Source: Pseudomonas tolaasii NCPPB 2192 (GTDB taxonomy: Bacteria > Pseudomonadota > Gammaproteobacteria > Pseudomonadales > Pseudomonadaceae). Taken from it: a stretch of DNA of 64,000 bases. The DNA is taken from NCBI RefSeq assembly GCF_002813445.1, contig NZ_PHHD01000001.1, forward strand, positions 2,480,001-2,544,000. Reading direction: 5' to 3'. The translations under genes were made by a program, and so were the position numbers. Positions 25,054 through 32,382 of the stretch are shown piece by piece. How positions within the stretch are numbered: the stretch's first letter is position 1; every line of letters begins with the position of its first letter. Below the pieces are notes generated by a model, which saw only the letters and a list, made by a program, of their open reading frames with translations, was not told where the DNA came from and made no database searches.

Positions 25054-25069
25054 CTGTATGTATATACAG
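25054..25069 (-). promoter_or_regulatory. LexA (SOS) box
   Basis: CTGTATGTATATACAG fits CTG-N10-CAG and differs from the textbook LexA consensus CTGTATATATATACAG at a single position. It lies 40 bp upstream of the phospholipase-like start codon and directly downstream of its -10 element, an ideal place for LexA repression. Confidence 0.75.
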
Positions 25070-25077
25070 CTATGTCG

Positions 25078-25105
25078 ATCATAGAAGAATAATTTCCTAC
25101 GTCAA
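25078..25105 (-). promoter_or_regulatory. Sigma-70 promoter of the phospholipase-like gene
   Basis: On the minus strand TTGACG (25105-25100) and TATGAT (25083-25078) are separated by 16 bases. The predicted start of transcription falls at the edge of the LexA box. Confidence 0.6.
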
Positions 25106-25153
25106 GACGCCCAGTTAAACGTCGCGCCGAACATGAAGCCTGATGAATTGCAG

Positions 25154-25190
25154 TTGACGAATCTTTTTATAGTTGTACGATGACGTACGA
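25154..25190 (+). promoter_or_regulatory. kdgD promoter with overlapping operator-like inverted repeat
   Basis: TTGACG (25154-25159) and TACGAT (25176-25181) are 16 bases apart. The inverted repeat GTACG-ATGA-CGTAC (25175-25188) covers the -10 box, where a repressor would block polymerase. GTTGTACGAT recurs inverted at 22900-22909 before the FadR-type regulator. Confidence 0.55.
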
Positions 25191-25248
25191 CATCAACAAA
25201 TCAACAACAACCTTTCGACAGAAAGTTTTCGCCCAGGGTGTTCGAATA

Positions 25249-26160
25249 ATGAATCCACAAGAACTGAAGTCCATCCTCTCCCACGGTCTGCTGTCCTTCC
25301 CGGTGACCGATTTCAACGGCCAGGGTGACTTCCACCAGGCGGGCTACATCAAGCGCCTGGAATGGCTGGCCCCTTACGGCGCCACTGCCCTGTTCGCCGC
25401 CGGCGGCACCGGTGAGTTTTTCTCCCTGGCCGCCAGCGAATATTCCCAAGTGGTGAAGACGGCAGTGGACACCTGCGCCACCAGCGTGCCGATTCTGGCC
25501 GGTGTCGGTGGTTCGACCCGCCAGGCCATCGAGTACGCCCAGGAAGCCGAGCGCCTTGGCGCCAAAGGCCTGCTGCTGCTGCCGCATTACCTGACTGAAG
25601 CCAGCCAGGACGGCGTTGCCGCTCACGTTGAAGCCGTGTGCAAATCGGTGAAAATCGGCGTGGTGGTCTACAACCGTAACGTCTGCCGCCTGACCGCGCC
25701 GCTGCTGGAACGCCTGGCCGAACGCTGCCCGAACCTGATCGGTTACAAAGACGGCCTGGGTGATATCGAGCTGATGGTGTCGATCCGTCGTCGCCTCGGT
25801 GACCGTTTCAGCTACCTCGGCGGCCTGCCGACTGCAGAGGTTTACGCTGCTGCCTACAAAGCCCTGGGCGTGCCGGTGTACTCCTCGGCGGTGTTCAACT
25901 TCCTGCCGAAAACCGCGATGGACTTCTACCACGCAATTGCCAAGGACGATCACGCCACCGTCGCCAAGATCATCGACAACTTCTTCCTGCCTTACCTCGA
26001 CATCCGTAACCGCAAGGCCGGTTATGCCGTGAGCATCGTCAAGGCCGGCGCCAAAATCGTCGGCTACGACGCAGGCCCGGTTCGCACGCCGTTGACCGAC
26101 CTGCTGCCGGAAGAATACGAAGCCTTGGCCGCGCTGATCGACAAGCAAGGTCCGCAGTAA
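25249..26160 (+). CDS. kdgD: 5-dehydro-4-deoxyglucarate dehydratase
   Basis: This 303-residue enzyme of the DapA/NAL aldolase superfamily dehydrates and decarboxylates 5-keto-4-deoxyglucarate to 2-oxoglutarate semialdehyde. It has the expected length and a (beta/alpha)8 layout. The Schiff-base lysine is K167 in NLIGYKDGLGD; the AGGTGEFFSL loop (51-60) and VVYNRN (Y141) match the family. The start MNPQELKSIL follows family N-termini; the frame is open 23 codons further up, but that start would lie inside the promoter/operator. It opens the catabolic run kdgD-aldehyde dehydrogenase-transporter-garD. Confidence 0.95.
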   Translation: MNPQELKSILSHGLLSFPVTDFNGQGDFHQAGYIKRLEWLAPYGATALFAAGGTGEFFSLAASEYSQVVKTAVDTCATSVPILAGVGGSTRQAIEYAQEAERLGAKGLLLLPHYLTEASQDGVAAHVEAVCKSVKIGVVVYNRNVCRLTAPLLERLAERCPNLIGYKDGLGDIELMVSIRRRLGDRFSYLGGLPTAEVYAAAYKALGVPVYSSAVFNFLPKTAMDFYHAIAKDDHATVAKIIDNFFLPYLDIRNRKAGYAVSIVKAGAKIVGYDAGPVRTPLTDLLPEEYEALAALIDKQGPQ

Positions 26161-26171
26161 CTTATCAACAA

Positions 26172-26197
26172 GGCCGCTGATCGCTCAGCGGCCTTTT
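26172..26197 (+). terminator. Intra-operon hairpin after kdgD
   Basis: A perfect 9-bp stem GGCCGCTGA/TCAGCGGCC (26172-26180 and 26185-26193) with a TCGC loop is followed by four T, 18 bp before the next start codon. The short T-run suggests partial termination or mRNA stabilisation rather than a full stop. Confidence 0.5.
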
Positions 26198-26214
26198 GCG
26201 TCAGGAGAAGATTT

Positions 26215-27660
26215 GTGTCCCAAGCCAAACGTTTTGATCACTACATCAACGGCGAGTGGGTGGCCGGTGCCGACTATTGCGTCAACATCAACCCGTCGGA
26301 GCTTTCCGATGCGATCGGCGAATACGCCAAGGCTGATGTAGCCCAGGTCAACGCTGCTATCGACGCCGCGCGTGCTGCTTTCCCCGCCTGGTCCACGTCC
26401 GGCATCCAGGCTCGTCATGACGCCCTCGATAAAGTCGGCAGCGAAATCCTTGCCCGTCGCGAAGAGCTCGGCACTCTGCTTGCGCGGGAAGAGGGCAAGA
26501 CCCTGCCCGAAGCCATCGGCGAAGTGACCCGCGCCGGCAACATTTTCAAATTTTTCGCCGGTGAATGCCTGCGGTTGTCTGGCGACTACGTGCCGTCGGT
26601 GCGCCCGGGCGTCAACGTGGAAGTCACCCGTGAAGCGTTGGGTGTGGTCGGCCTGATCACGCCGTGGAACTTCCCGATTGCCATTCCGGCCTGGAAAATC
26701 GCCCCGGCCCTGGCCTACGGCAACTGTGTGGTGGTCAAACCGGCCGAACTGGTACCGGGCTGCGCCTGGGCTTTGGCTGAAATCATCTCCCGTGCGGGCT
26801 TCCCCGCCGGTGTATTCAACCTGGTGATGGGCAGTGGCCGTGTGGTCGGCGACGTGCTGGTCAACAGCCCGAAAGTCGACGGCATCAGCTTTACCGGGTC
26901 CGTGGGTGTGGGGCGTCAGATCGCCGTCAGTTGTGTGTCGCGCCAGGCCAAAGTTCAGTTGGAAATGGGCGGCAAGAACCCGCAGATCATCCTCGACGAC
27001 GCCGACCTCAAGCAGGCCGTCGAGCTGTCGGTGCAGAGCGCGTTTTACTCCACCGGCCAGCGTTGCACGGCGTCCAGCCGCCTGATCGTTACCGCCGGTA
27101 TTCACGACCAGTTCGTCGCGGCCATGGCCGAGCGCATGAAGTCGATCAAGGTCGGCCACGCCCTGAAAAGCGGCACCGACATCGGCCCGGTGGTTTCCCA
27201 GGCCCAACTGGACCAGGACCTGAAATACATCGACATCGGCCAAAGCGAAGGCGCGCGGCTGGTCAGCGGTGGCGGCCTGGTGACCTGTGATACCGAAGGC
27301 TACTTCCTGGCACCGACGCTGTTTGCCGACAGTGAAGCCGCGATGCGCATCAGCCGTGAAGAAATCTTCGGCCCGGTGGCCAACGTGGTGCGCGTGGCGG
27401 ACTACGAGGCGGCGCTGGCCATGGCCAACGACACCGAGTTCGGCCTGTCGGCGGGGATTGCCACCACGTCATTGAAATATGCCAACCACTTCAAGCGCCA
27501 CTCCCAGGCCGGAATGGTGATGGTCAACCTGCCGACTGCCGGTGTGGACTATCACGTGCCGTTCGGTGGGCGTAAGGGTTCGTCCTATGGTTCGCGCGAG
27601 CAGGGTCGCTATGCGCAAGAGTTCTACACCGTGGTGAAAACCAGCTACATCGGTTCGTAA
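26215..27660 (+). CDS. 2-oxoglutarate semialdehyde dehydrogenase (aldehyde dehydrogenase family)
   Basis: This 481-residue NAD(P)-dependent aldehyde dehydrogenase would oxidise 2-oxoglutarate semialdehyde from KdgD to 2-oxoglutarate, finishing glucarate/galactarate breakdown. The catalytic cysteine is C284 (STGQRCTASSR) and the general base is E250 (VQLEMGGKNPQ); TPWNFPIAIPAWKIAPAL is the cofactor-binding block. It starts with GTG at 26215, supported by AGGAG 9 bases upstream and the family N-terminus KRFDHYINGEWV. Its role is inferred from its place directly after kdgD. A REP pair follows. Confidence 0.92.
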   Translation: MSQAKRFDHYINGEWVAGADYCVNINPSELSDAIGEYAKADVAQVNAAIDAARAAFPAWSTSGIQARHDALDKVGSEILARREELGTLLAREEGKTLPEAIGEVTRAGNIFKFFAGECLRLSGDYVPSVRPGVNVEVTREALGVVGLITPWNFPIAIPAWKIAPALAYGNCVVVKPAELVPGCAWALAEIISRAGFPAGVFNLVMGSGRVVGDVLVNSPKVDGISFTGSVGVGRQIAVSCVSRQAKVQLEMGGKNPQIILDDADLKQAVELSVQSAFYSTGQRCTASSRLIVTAGIHDQFVAAMAERMKSIKVGHALKSGTDIGPVVSQAQLDQDLKYIDIGQSEGARLVSGGGLVTCDTEGYFLAPTLFADSEAAMRISREEIFGPVANVVRVADYEAALAMANDTEFGLSAGIATTSLKYANHFKRHSQAGMVMVNLPTAGVDYHVPFGGRKGSSYGSREQGRYAQEFYTVVKTSYIGS

Positions 27661-27679
27661 CACCTGCGAGCCCTGCTTG

Positions 27680-27767
27680 TGTGGGAGCTTGCTTGCCTGC
27701 GATAGCATCACTGCGGTGTACCTGACACACCGCGGTGCCTGTATCGCAGGCAAGCCAGCTCCCACAC
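27680..27767. repeat. REP pair (REPIN)
   Basis: TGTGGGAGCTTGCTTGCCTG (from 27680) and the inverted copy ending CTCCCACA at 27767 enclose a small hairpin around ACCGCGGT. It sits inside the catabolic run, between the dehydrogenase and the transporter. Confidence 0.88.
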
Positions 27768-27833
27768 AAAGCCGGTCCTGCACACAACAAGACAATCACC
27801 CGCAAAAAAAATAATTAGTGGGAGTACATCTTC

Positions 27834-29198
27834 ATGCAAGCGACCAAGCCGACTCACGTCCGCTATTTGATCCTGCTCATGCTGTTTCTGGTGACCACGA
27901 TCAACTATGCCGACCGGGCCACTATCGCCATTGCCGGCTCCAGCCTGCAAAAAGACCTCGGCATCGACGCGGTCACCCTCGGTTACATCTTCTCCGCATT
28001 CGGTTGGGCCTATGTGGCCGGGCAAATCCCCGGTGGCTGGCTGCTGGACCGCTTCGGTTCGAAAAAAATCTACGCCCTGAGCATCTTCACCTGGTCGCTG
28101 TTCACCGTGCTGCAAGGCTATGTCGGTGAGTTTGGTGTTTCCACCGCCATCGTCGCGCTGTTCATGCTGCGCTTTCTGGTGGGCCTGGCTGAAGCACCTT
28201 CTTTCCCCGGCAATGCGCGCATTGTGGCGGCGTGGTTTCCTACCGCCGAACGCGGCACGGCCTCGGCGATCTTCAACTCCGCGCAGTACTTCGCCACGGT
28301 GCTGTTTGCACCGCTGATGGGCTGGATCGTCTACACCTTCGGCTGGCAGCACGTGTTTATCGTGATGGGCGGCATCGGCATTCTGTTCTCGCTGATCTGG
28401 CTGAAACTGATCCACGGCCCGCGCCAGCATCCGATGATCAATGACGCCGAGCTGCAACACATCAGCGCCAACGGGGCGATGGTCGATATGGACCAGGACA
28501 AGGCCCGCGGCCAGAAAACCGACGGGCCGAAGTGGGATTACATCCGCCAATTGCTGACCAACCGCATGATGCTCGGCGTGTACCTGGGCCAGTACTGCAT
28601 TAACGGTATCACCTATTTCTTCCTGACCTGGTTTCCGGTGTACCTGGTGCAGGAACGCGGCATGACCATTCTAAAGGCCGGGTTCATTGCCTCGCTGCCG
28701 GCGATCTGCGGGTTTATCGGCGGGGTGCTCGGCGGTTTGATTTCCGACTATTTGTTGCGCAAGGGCCACTCGCTGACATTCGCCCGCAAGGCGCCGATCA
28801 TTGGCGGGTTGCTGGTGTCGTGCAGCATCGTGGCGTGTAACTACGTGGACATCGAGTGGATGGTGGTGGGCTTCATGGCCCTGGCCTTCTTCGGCAAAGG
28901 CGTTGGCGCACTGGGTTGGGCGGTGGTGTCCGACACCTCACCGAAACAAATCGCCGGCTTGAGCGGCGGCCTGTTCAATATGTTCGGCAACCTGGCCTCC
29001 ATCAGCACGCCGATCGTGATCGGCTACATCATTAGCACCACCGGCTCGTTCAAATGGGCGCTGGTGTTTGTGGGCGCCAACGCGCTGCTGGCGGTGTTCA
29101 GCTACCTGGTCATCGTCGGCCCGATCAAACGTGTGGTGCTCAAAGAGCCGCCCAGCAAAGGCCCCGAGCTGACAGACCTGACCCACGCGCATTCCTGA
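27834..29198 (+). CDS. MFS sugar-acid transporter, GudP (glucarate/galactarate) type
   Basis: This 454-residue major facilitator protein has about 12 membrane segments in two blocks around a hydrophilic loop (about 205-240). The TM1 pattern TTINYADRATIAIAGSSLQKDLGI and the loop-2 motif GGWLLDRFGSKK are typical of the anion:cation symporter branch that includes GudP, GarP and ExuT. FLVGLAEAPSFPGNARIVAAWFP is also characteristic. It is placed between the semialdehyde dehydrogenase and garD, so galactarate and/or glucarate are the probable substrates. No strong promoter was seen after the REP pair ahead of it. Confidence 0.9.
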   Translation: MQATKPTHVRYLILLMLFLVTTINYADRATIAIAGSSLQKDLGIDAVTLGYIFSAFGWAYVAGQIPGGWLLDRFGSKKIYALSIFTWSLFTVLQGYVGEFGVSTAIVALFMLRFLVGLAEAPSFPGNARIVAAWFPTAERGTASAIFNSAQYFATVLFAPLMGWIVYTFGWQHVFIVMGGIGILFSLIWLKLIHGPRQHPMINDAELQHISANGAMVDMDQDKARGQKTDGPKWDYIRQLLTNRMMLGVYLGQYCINGITYFFLTWFPVYLVQERGMTILKAGFIASLPAICGFIGGVLGGLISDYLLRKGHSLTFARKAPIIGGLLVSCSIVACNYVDIEWMVVGFMALAFFGKGVGALGWAVVSDTSPKQIAGLSGGLFNMFGNLASISTPIVIGYIISTTGSFKWALVFVGANALLAVFSYLVIVGPIKRVVLKEPPSKGPELTDLTHAHS

Positions 29199-29208
29199 GG
29201 ACGATGTA

Positions 29209-30762
29209 ATGCAGTTGATTGAACATGCCGATTCGCCGCGCTCCATTCGGTTGCACGCGCGCGACAACGTGGTGATCGTGGTCAATGACCAGGGCGTACC
29301 GGCCGGCACCGAGTTCCCGGACGGCCTGGTGACCGTGGATTTCATCCCGCAAAGCCACAAGGTGACCCTGGAAGATATCCCCGAAGGCGGCCAGATCATT
29401 CGCTACGGCCAGACCATTGGTTACGCTCTGACGCCGATTCCGCGCGGCAGTTGGGTGCAGGAAGATCAACTGCGCATGCCCACCGCGCCACCGCTGGACA
29501 GCCTGCCGCTGTCCACCGAGGTGCCTGAAACCCAGGCGCCGCTGGAAGGCTTCACGTTCGAGGGTTACCGCAACGCCGACGGCACGGTGGGCACGCGCAA
29601 CATCCTCGGCATCACCACCACGGTGCAGTGCGTCACCGGCGTACTGGATCACGCGGTCAAGCGCATCAAGGACGAGCTACTGCCCAAGTACCCGCATGTC
29701 GACGACGTGGTGGCGCTGACTCACAGCTATGGCTGCGGCGTGGCGATCACCGCGACCGACGCGTACATCCCGATCCGCACCGTGCGCAATCTGGCGCGTA
29801 ACCCCAACCTGGGTGGCGAAGCGCTGGTGATCAGCCTGGGCTGCGAGAAATTGCAGGCCGGGCAGGTGATGCACGCCGACGACAGCTCCGTCGATTTGAG
29901 CGAGCCGTGGCTGTACCGGCTGCAGGACTCCAGCCACGGTTTTACCGAGATGATCGAGCAGATCATGGCACTGGCCGAGACGCGCTTGAAGAAGCTCGAC
30001 CAGCGCCGCCGTGAAACCGTGCCCGCGTCAGAGCTGATCCTGGGCATGCAATGCGGCGGCAGTGATGCGTTTTCCGGCATCACCGCCAACCCGGCGCTGG
30101 GCTATGCCTCGGACTTGCTGCTGCGCGCCGGGGCGACGGTGATGTTTTCCGAAGTGACTGAAGTACGCGATGCCATTTATCTGCTGACTTCTCGCGCCGA
30201 GACGAAGGCAGTTGCCGAAGAACTTGTCAGGGAAATGGACTGGTACGACCGTTACCTGGCCAAGGGCGAGGCGGACCGCAGCGCCAATACCACGCCGGGG
30301 AACAAGAAGGGCGGGTTGTCGAATATCGTCGAGAAGTCCCTGGGCTCTATCGTCAAATCCGGCAGCAGCGCGATCAACGGCGTGCTCGGCCCGGGGGAGC
30401 GTTTCAAGGGCAAGGGCCTGATCTTCTGCGCAACGCCGGCCAGCGACTTTGTGTGTGGCACTTTGCAACTGGCGGCCGGAATGAACCTGCATGTGTTCAC
30501 CACCGGGCGTGGCACGCCGTACGGGCTGGCGATGGCGCCGGTGGTAAAGGTCTCGACGCGTACGGAACTGGCGCAGCGCTGGCCGGACTTGATCGACATC
30601 GATGCCGGTCGTATTGCCACCGGCCGCGCGAGCATCGAGGAATTGGGCTGGGAGCTGTTTCACTTCTATCTGGACGTGGCCAGCGGCAAAAAGCAGACGT
30701 GGGCCGAGCGGCACAAGCTGCACAACGACATCACCCTGTTCAACCCGGCGCCCATCACCTGA
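29209..30762 (+). CDS. garD: Galactarate dehydratase
   Basis: This 517-residue enzyme dehydrates galactarate to 5-keto-4-deoxy-galactarate/glucarate, the KdgD substrate. It has the N-terminal SAF domain (about 10-95, with HDN-type LHARDNVVIVVNDQGVPAGTEF) followed by the large dehydratase domain. Conserved elements include GYRNADGTVGTRNILGI, THSYGCGVAIT and LGCEKLQ, with cysteines suited to metal binding; QCGGSDAFSGITANPALG is also diagnostic. The start is 10 bp after the transporter stop, so the two are co-transcribed. The separate glucarate dehydratase (gudD) is not in the window. A REP pair follows. Confidence 0.95.
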   Translation: MQLIEHADSPRSIRLHARDNVVIVVNDQGVPAGTEFPDGLVTVDFIPQSHKVTLEDIPEGGQIIRYGQTIGYALTPIPRGSWVQEDQLRMPTAPPLDSLPLSTEVPETQAPLEGFTFEGYRNADGTVGTRNILGITTTVQCVTGVLDHAVKRIKDELLPKYPHVDDVVALTHSYGCGVAITATDAYIPIRTVRNLARNPNLGGEALVISLGCEKLQAGQVMHADDSSVDLSEPWLYRLQDSSHGFTEMIEQIMALAETRLKKLDQRRRETVPASELILGMQCGGSDAFSGITANPALGYASDLLLRAGATVMFSEVTEVRDAIYLLTSRAETKAVAEELVREMDWYDRYLAKGEADRSANTTPGNKKGGLSNIVEKSLGSIVKSGSSAINGVLGPGERFKGKGLIFCATPASDFVCGTLQLAAGMNLHVFTTGRGTPYGLAMAPVVKVSTRTELAQRWPDLIDIDAGRIATGRASIEELGWELFHFYLDVASGKKQTWAERHKLHNDITLFNPAPIT

Positions 30763-30777
30763 GACTGACGTGGACCC

Positions 30778-30866
30778 TGTGGGAGCTGGCTTGCCTGCGA
30801 TGTCGGTGTATCAGTAACAGATGTTTCGACTGAAACACCGCGATCGCAGGCAAGTCAGCTCCCACA
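30778..30866. repeat. REP pair (REPIN)
   Basis: TGTGGGAGCTGGCTTGCCTG (from 30778) and its inverted copy ending CTCCCACA at 30866 lie between garD and the AEC transporter. Confidence 0.88.
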
Positions 30867-30948
30867 TTTGATCGGTGTCGTCCAGACGGACAGGGCTGCA
30901 TGGCTTATCATTAGCCACCTGACGACGCTCACCAAGGTTCTCCCCGGC

Positions 30949-31890
30949 ATGCTGGCTATTTTCCTCACCACCCTGACCATCACCGCGCCGGTGTTTGCCA
31001 TGCTGTTTCTCGGTGTGCTGCTCAAGCGCATCAACTGGATCAACGACAACTTCATCCACGTCGCGTCGTCGCTGGTGTTCAACGTCACCATGCCCGCGCT
31101 GCTGTTTCTCGGCATCCTGCATGCCGACCTGCACTCGGCGCTCAAGCCGGGCCTGCTGATTTACTTTGCCGTCGCCACCTTGCTGAGCTTTGCCCTGGCC
31201 TGGGGCTGGGCGATTTTTCGTTGCCCCCGTGAAGACCGTGGCATCTACACCCAGGGTTCGTTTCGCGGCAACAACGGGGTGATTGGCCTGGCGCTGGCCG
31301 CCAGCATGTACGGCGATTACGGCATTTCCCTCGGCGCGATCCTCGCGGCGCTGGTGATTCTGTTCTACAACACCCTGTCGACCATTGTGCTGGCGGTGTA
31401 CAGCCCGGTGATCAAGTCCGACCCATGGAGCATCTTCAAAAGTGTGGTGGCCAACCCGCTGATCATCAGCGTGATCGTGGCCACGCCCTTCGCGGTGTTC
31501 CAGATTGGCCTGCCGGGCTGGCTGGAGTCCTCCGGCCAATACCTGGCGGACATGACCCTGCCACTGGCGCTGATCTGCATCGGTGGCACCCTGTCGCTGG
31601 CGGCGCTGCGCAAAAGCGGGAGCATGGCCCTGAGTGCCAGCCTGGTGAAGATGGTCGGCTTGCCGGTGTTCGCGACACTGGGTGCCTGGCTGCTGGGCTT
31701 TCGCGGGCCGGAGCTGGGGATTTTGTTTCTGTACTTCGGCGCACCGACGGCGGCGGCGAGTTTTGTGATGGCCCGCGCGGCTGAGGGCAATCACGAGCTG
31801 GCGGCGGCGATTATTGTGATCACCACCTTGATGGCGGCGGTGACCACCAATATCGGGATTTTTGTGTTGCAGGCGGGGGGCTGGATCTGA
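30949..31890 (+). CDS. AEC-family transporter
   Basis: This 313-residue membrane protein has about ten hydrophobic segments in two halves, the pattern of the auxin efflux carrier (AEC/MdcF) family. The N-terminal FAMLFLGVLLKRINWINDNFIHVASSLVFNVTMPALLFL is typical. The second half shows LPLALICIGGTLSL and FGAPTAAASFVMARA, both usual in AEC proteins. Family members carry small carboxylates such as malonate or malate; the substrate here is unknown. The start MLAIFLTT was chosen because it begins just before the first membrane segment; an upstream in-frame ATG would add 27 poorly fitting residues overlapping the REP element. Confidence 0.88.
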   Translation: MLAIFLTTLTITAPVFAMLFLGVLLKRINWINDNFIHVASSLVFNVTMPALLFLGILHADLHSALKPGLLIYFAVATLLSFALAWGWAIFRCPREDRGIYTQGSFRGNNGVIGLALAASMYGDYGISLGAILAALVILFYNTLSTIVLAVYSPVIKSDPWSIFKSVVANPLIISVIVATPFAVFQIGLPGWLESSGQYLADMTLPLALICIGGTLSLAALRKSGSMALSASLVKMVGLPVFATLGAWLLGFRGPELGILFLYFGAPTAAASFVMARAAEGNHELAAAIIVITTLMAAVTTNIGIFVLQAGGWI

Positions 31891-31913
31891 AGGGGCGGTG
31901 GTTTTGAGGGCCA

Positions 31914-31985
31914 ATCGCAGGCAAGCCAGCTCCCACATTTGAAGGTATTCACAGATTTAAATGTGGGAGCTGGCTTGCCTGCGAT
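31914..31985. repeat. REP pair in opposite orientation (REPIN)
   Basis: The complement of the REP core (31914-31937, ending CTCCCACA) precedes TGTGGGAGCTGGCTTGCCTG, so the copies point outwards as at 16530. It lies between the converging AEC transporter and decarboxylase-family gene. Confidence 0.88.
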
Positions 31986-31998
31986 AGCTATTGAACGG

Positions 31999-32382
31999 TC
32001 ACTGCTTGTCTGCCTGATACGCCTCAATCACTTCCTGCGCCGCCCGAAACGCATCAATCGCCGCCGGCACGCCCGCATACACCGCGCAATGCAGCAACGC
32101 CTCGCGAATCTCTTCCACCGTGCAGCCATTGTTCAGCGCGCCGCGCACATGGCCCTTGAGCTCCTGCGGGCACTTGAGCGCCGTGAGGGCGGCGAGGGTG
32201 ATCAGGCTGCGGGTTTTGAGCGGCAAGCCTTCGCGGTTCCACACACTGCCCCAGGCGTGGTCGTTGACGAAGTCCTGCAGCGGCTGGGTGAACGCGGTGG
32301 CATTGCCCAGGGCGCGGTCGACGAACACATCGCCCATCACCTGGCGACGCATTTCAACCCCGGGCTTTTTCTGATCGGTCAT
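31999..32382 (-). CDS. Carboxymuconolactone decarboxylase-family protein
   Basis: This 127-residue protein is close in pattern to PcaC: VDRALGNATAFTQPLQDFVNDHAWGSVWNREGLPLKTRSLITLAALTALKCP, then HVRGALNNGCTVEEIREALLHCAVYAGVPAA. The AhpD-like fold and the HAWG...R.GL...TRS pattern fit 4-carboxymuconolactone decarboxylase, but no other protocatechuate genes are nearby, so its real reaction is uncertain. Its ATG overlaps the stop of the antiporter gene (ATGA), which implies translational coupling. Confidence 0.85.
   Translation of the reverse strand: MTDQKKPGVEMRRQVMGDVFVDRALGNATAFTQPLQDFVNDHAWGSVWNREGLPLKTRSLITLAALTALKCPQELKGHVRGALNNGCTVEEIREALLHCAVYAGVPAAIDAFRAAQEVIEAYQADKQ

Noticed and set aside
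25031..25103. Inverted CGTAGGAA/TTCCTACG copies flanking the LexA box
   Set aside because: The 8-bp arms are 50 bases apart with one overlapping the -35 box and the other near the ribosome binding site; too little to call a second operator.
10170..31985. Regularly recurring ~25-bp repeats that could be taken for a CRISPR-like array
   Set aside because: Copies are kilobases apart, palindromic and paired in inverted orientation between genes; they are REP elements, and no cas genes are present.
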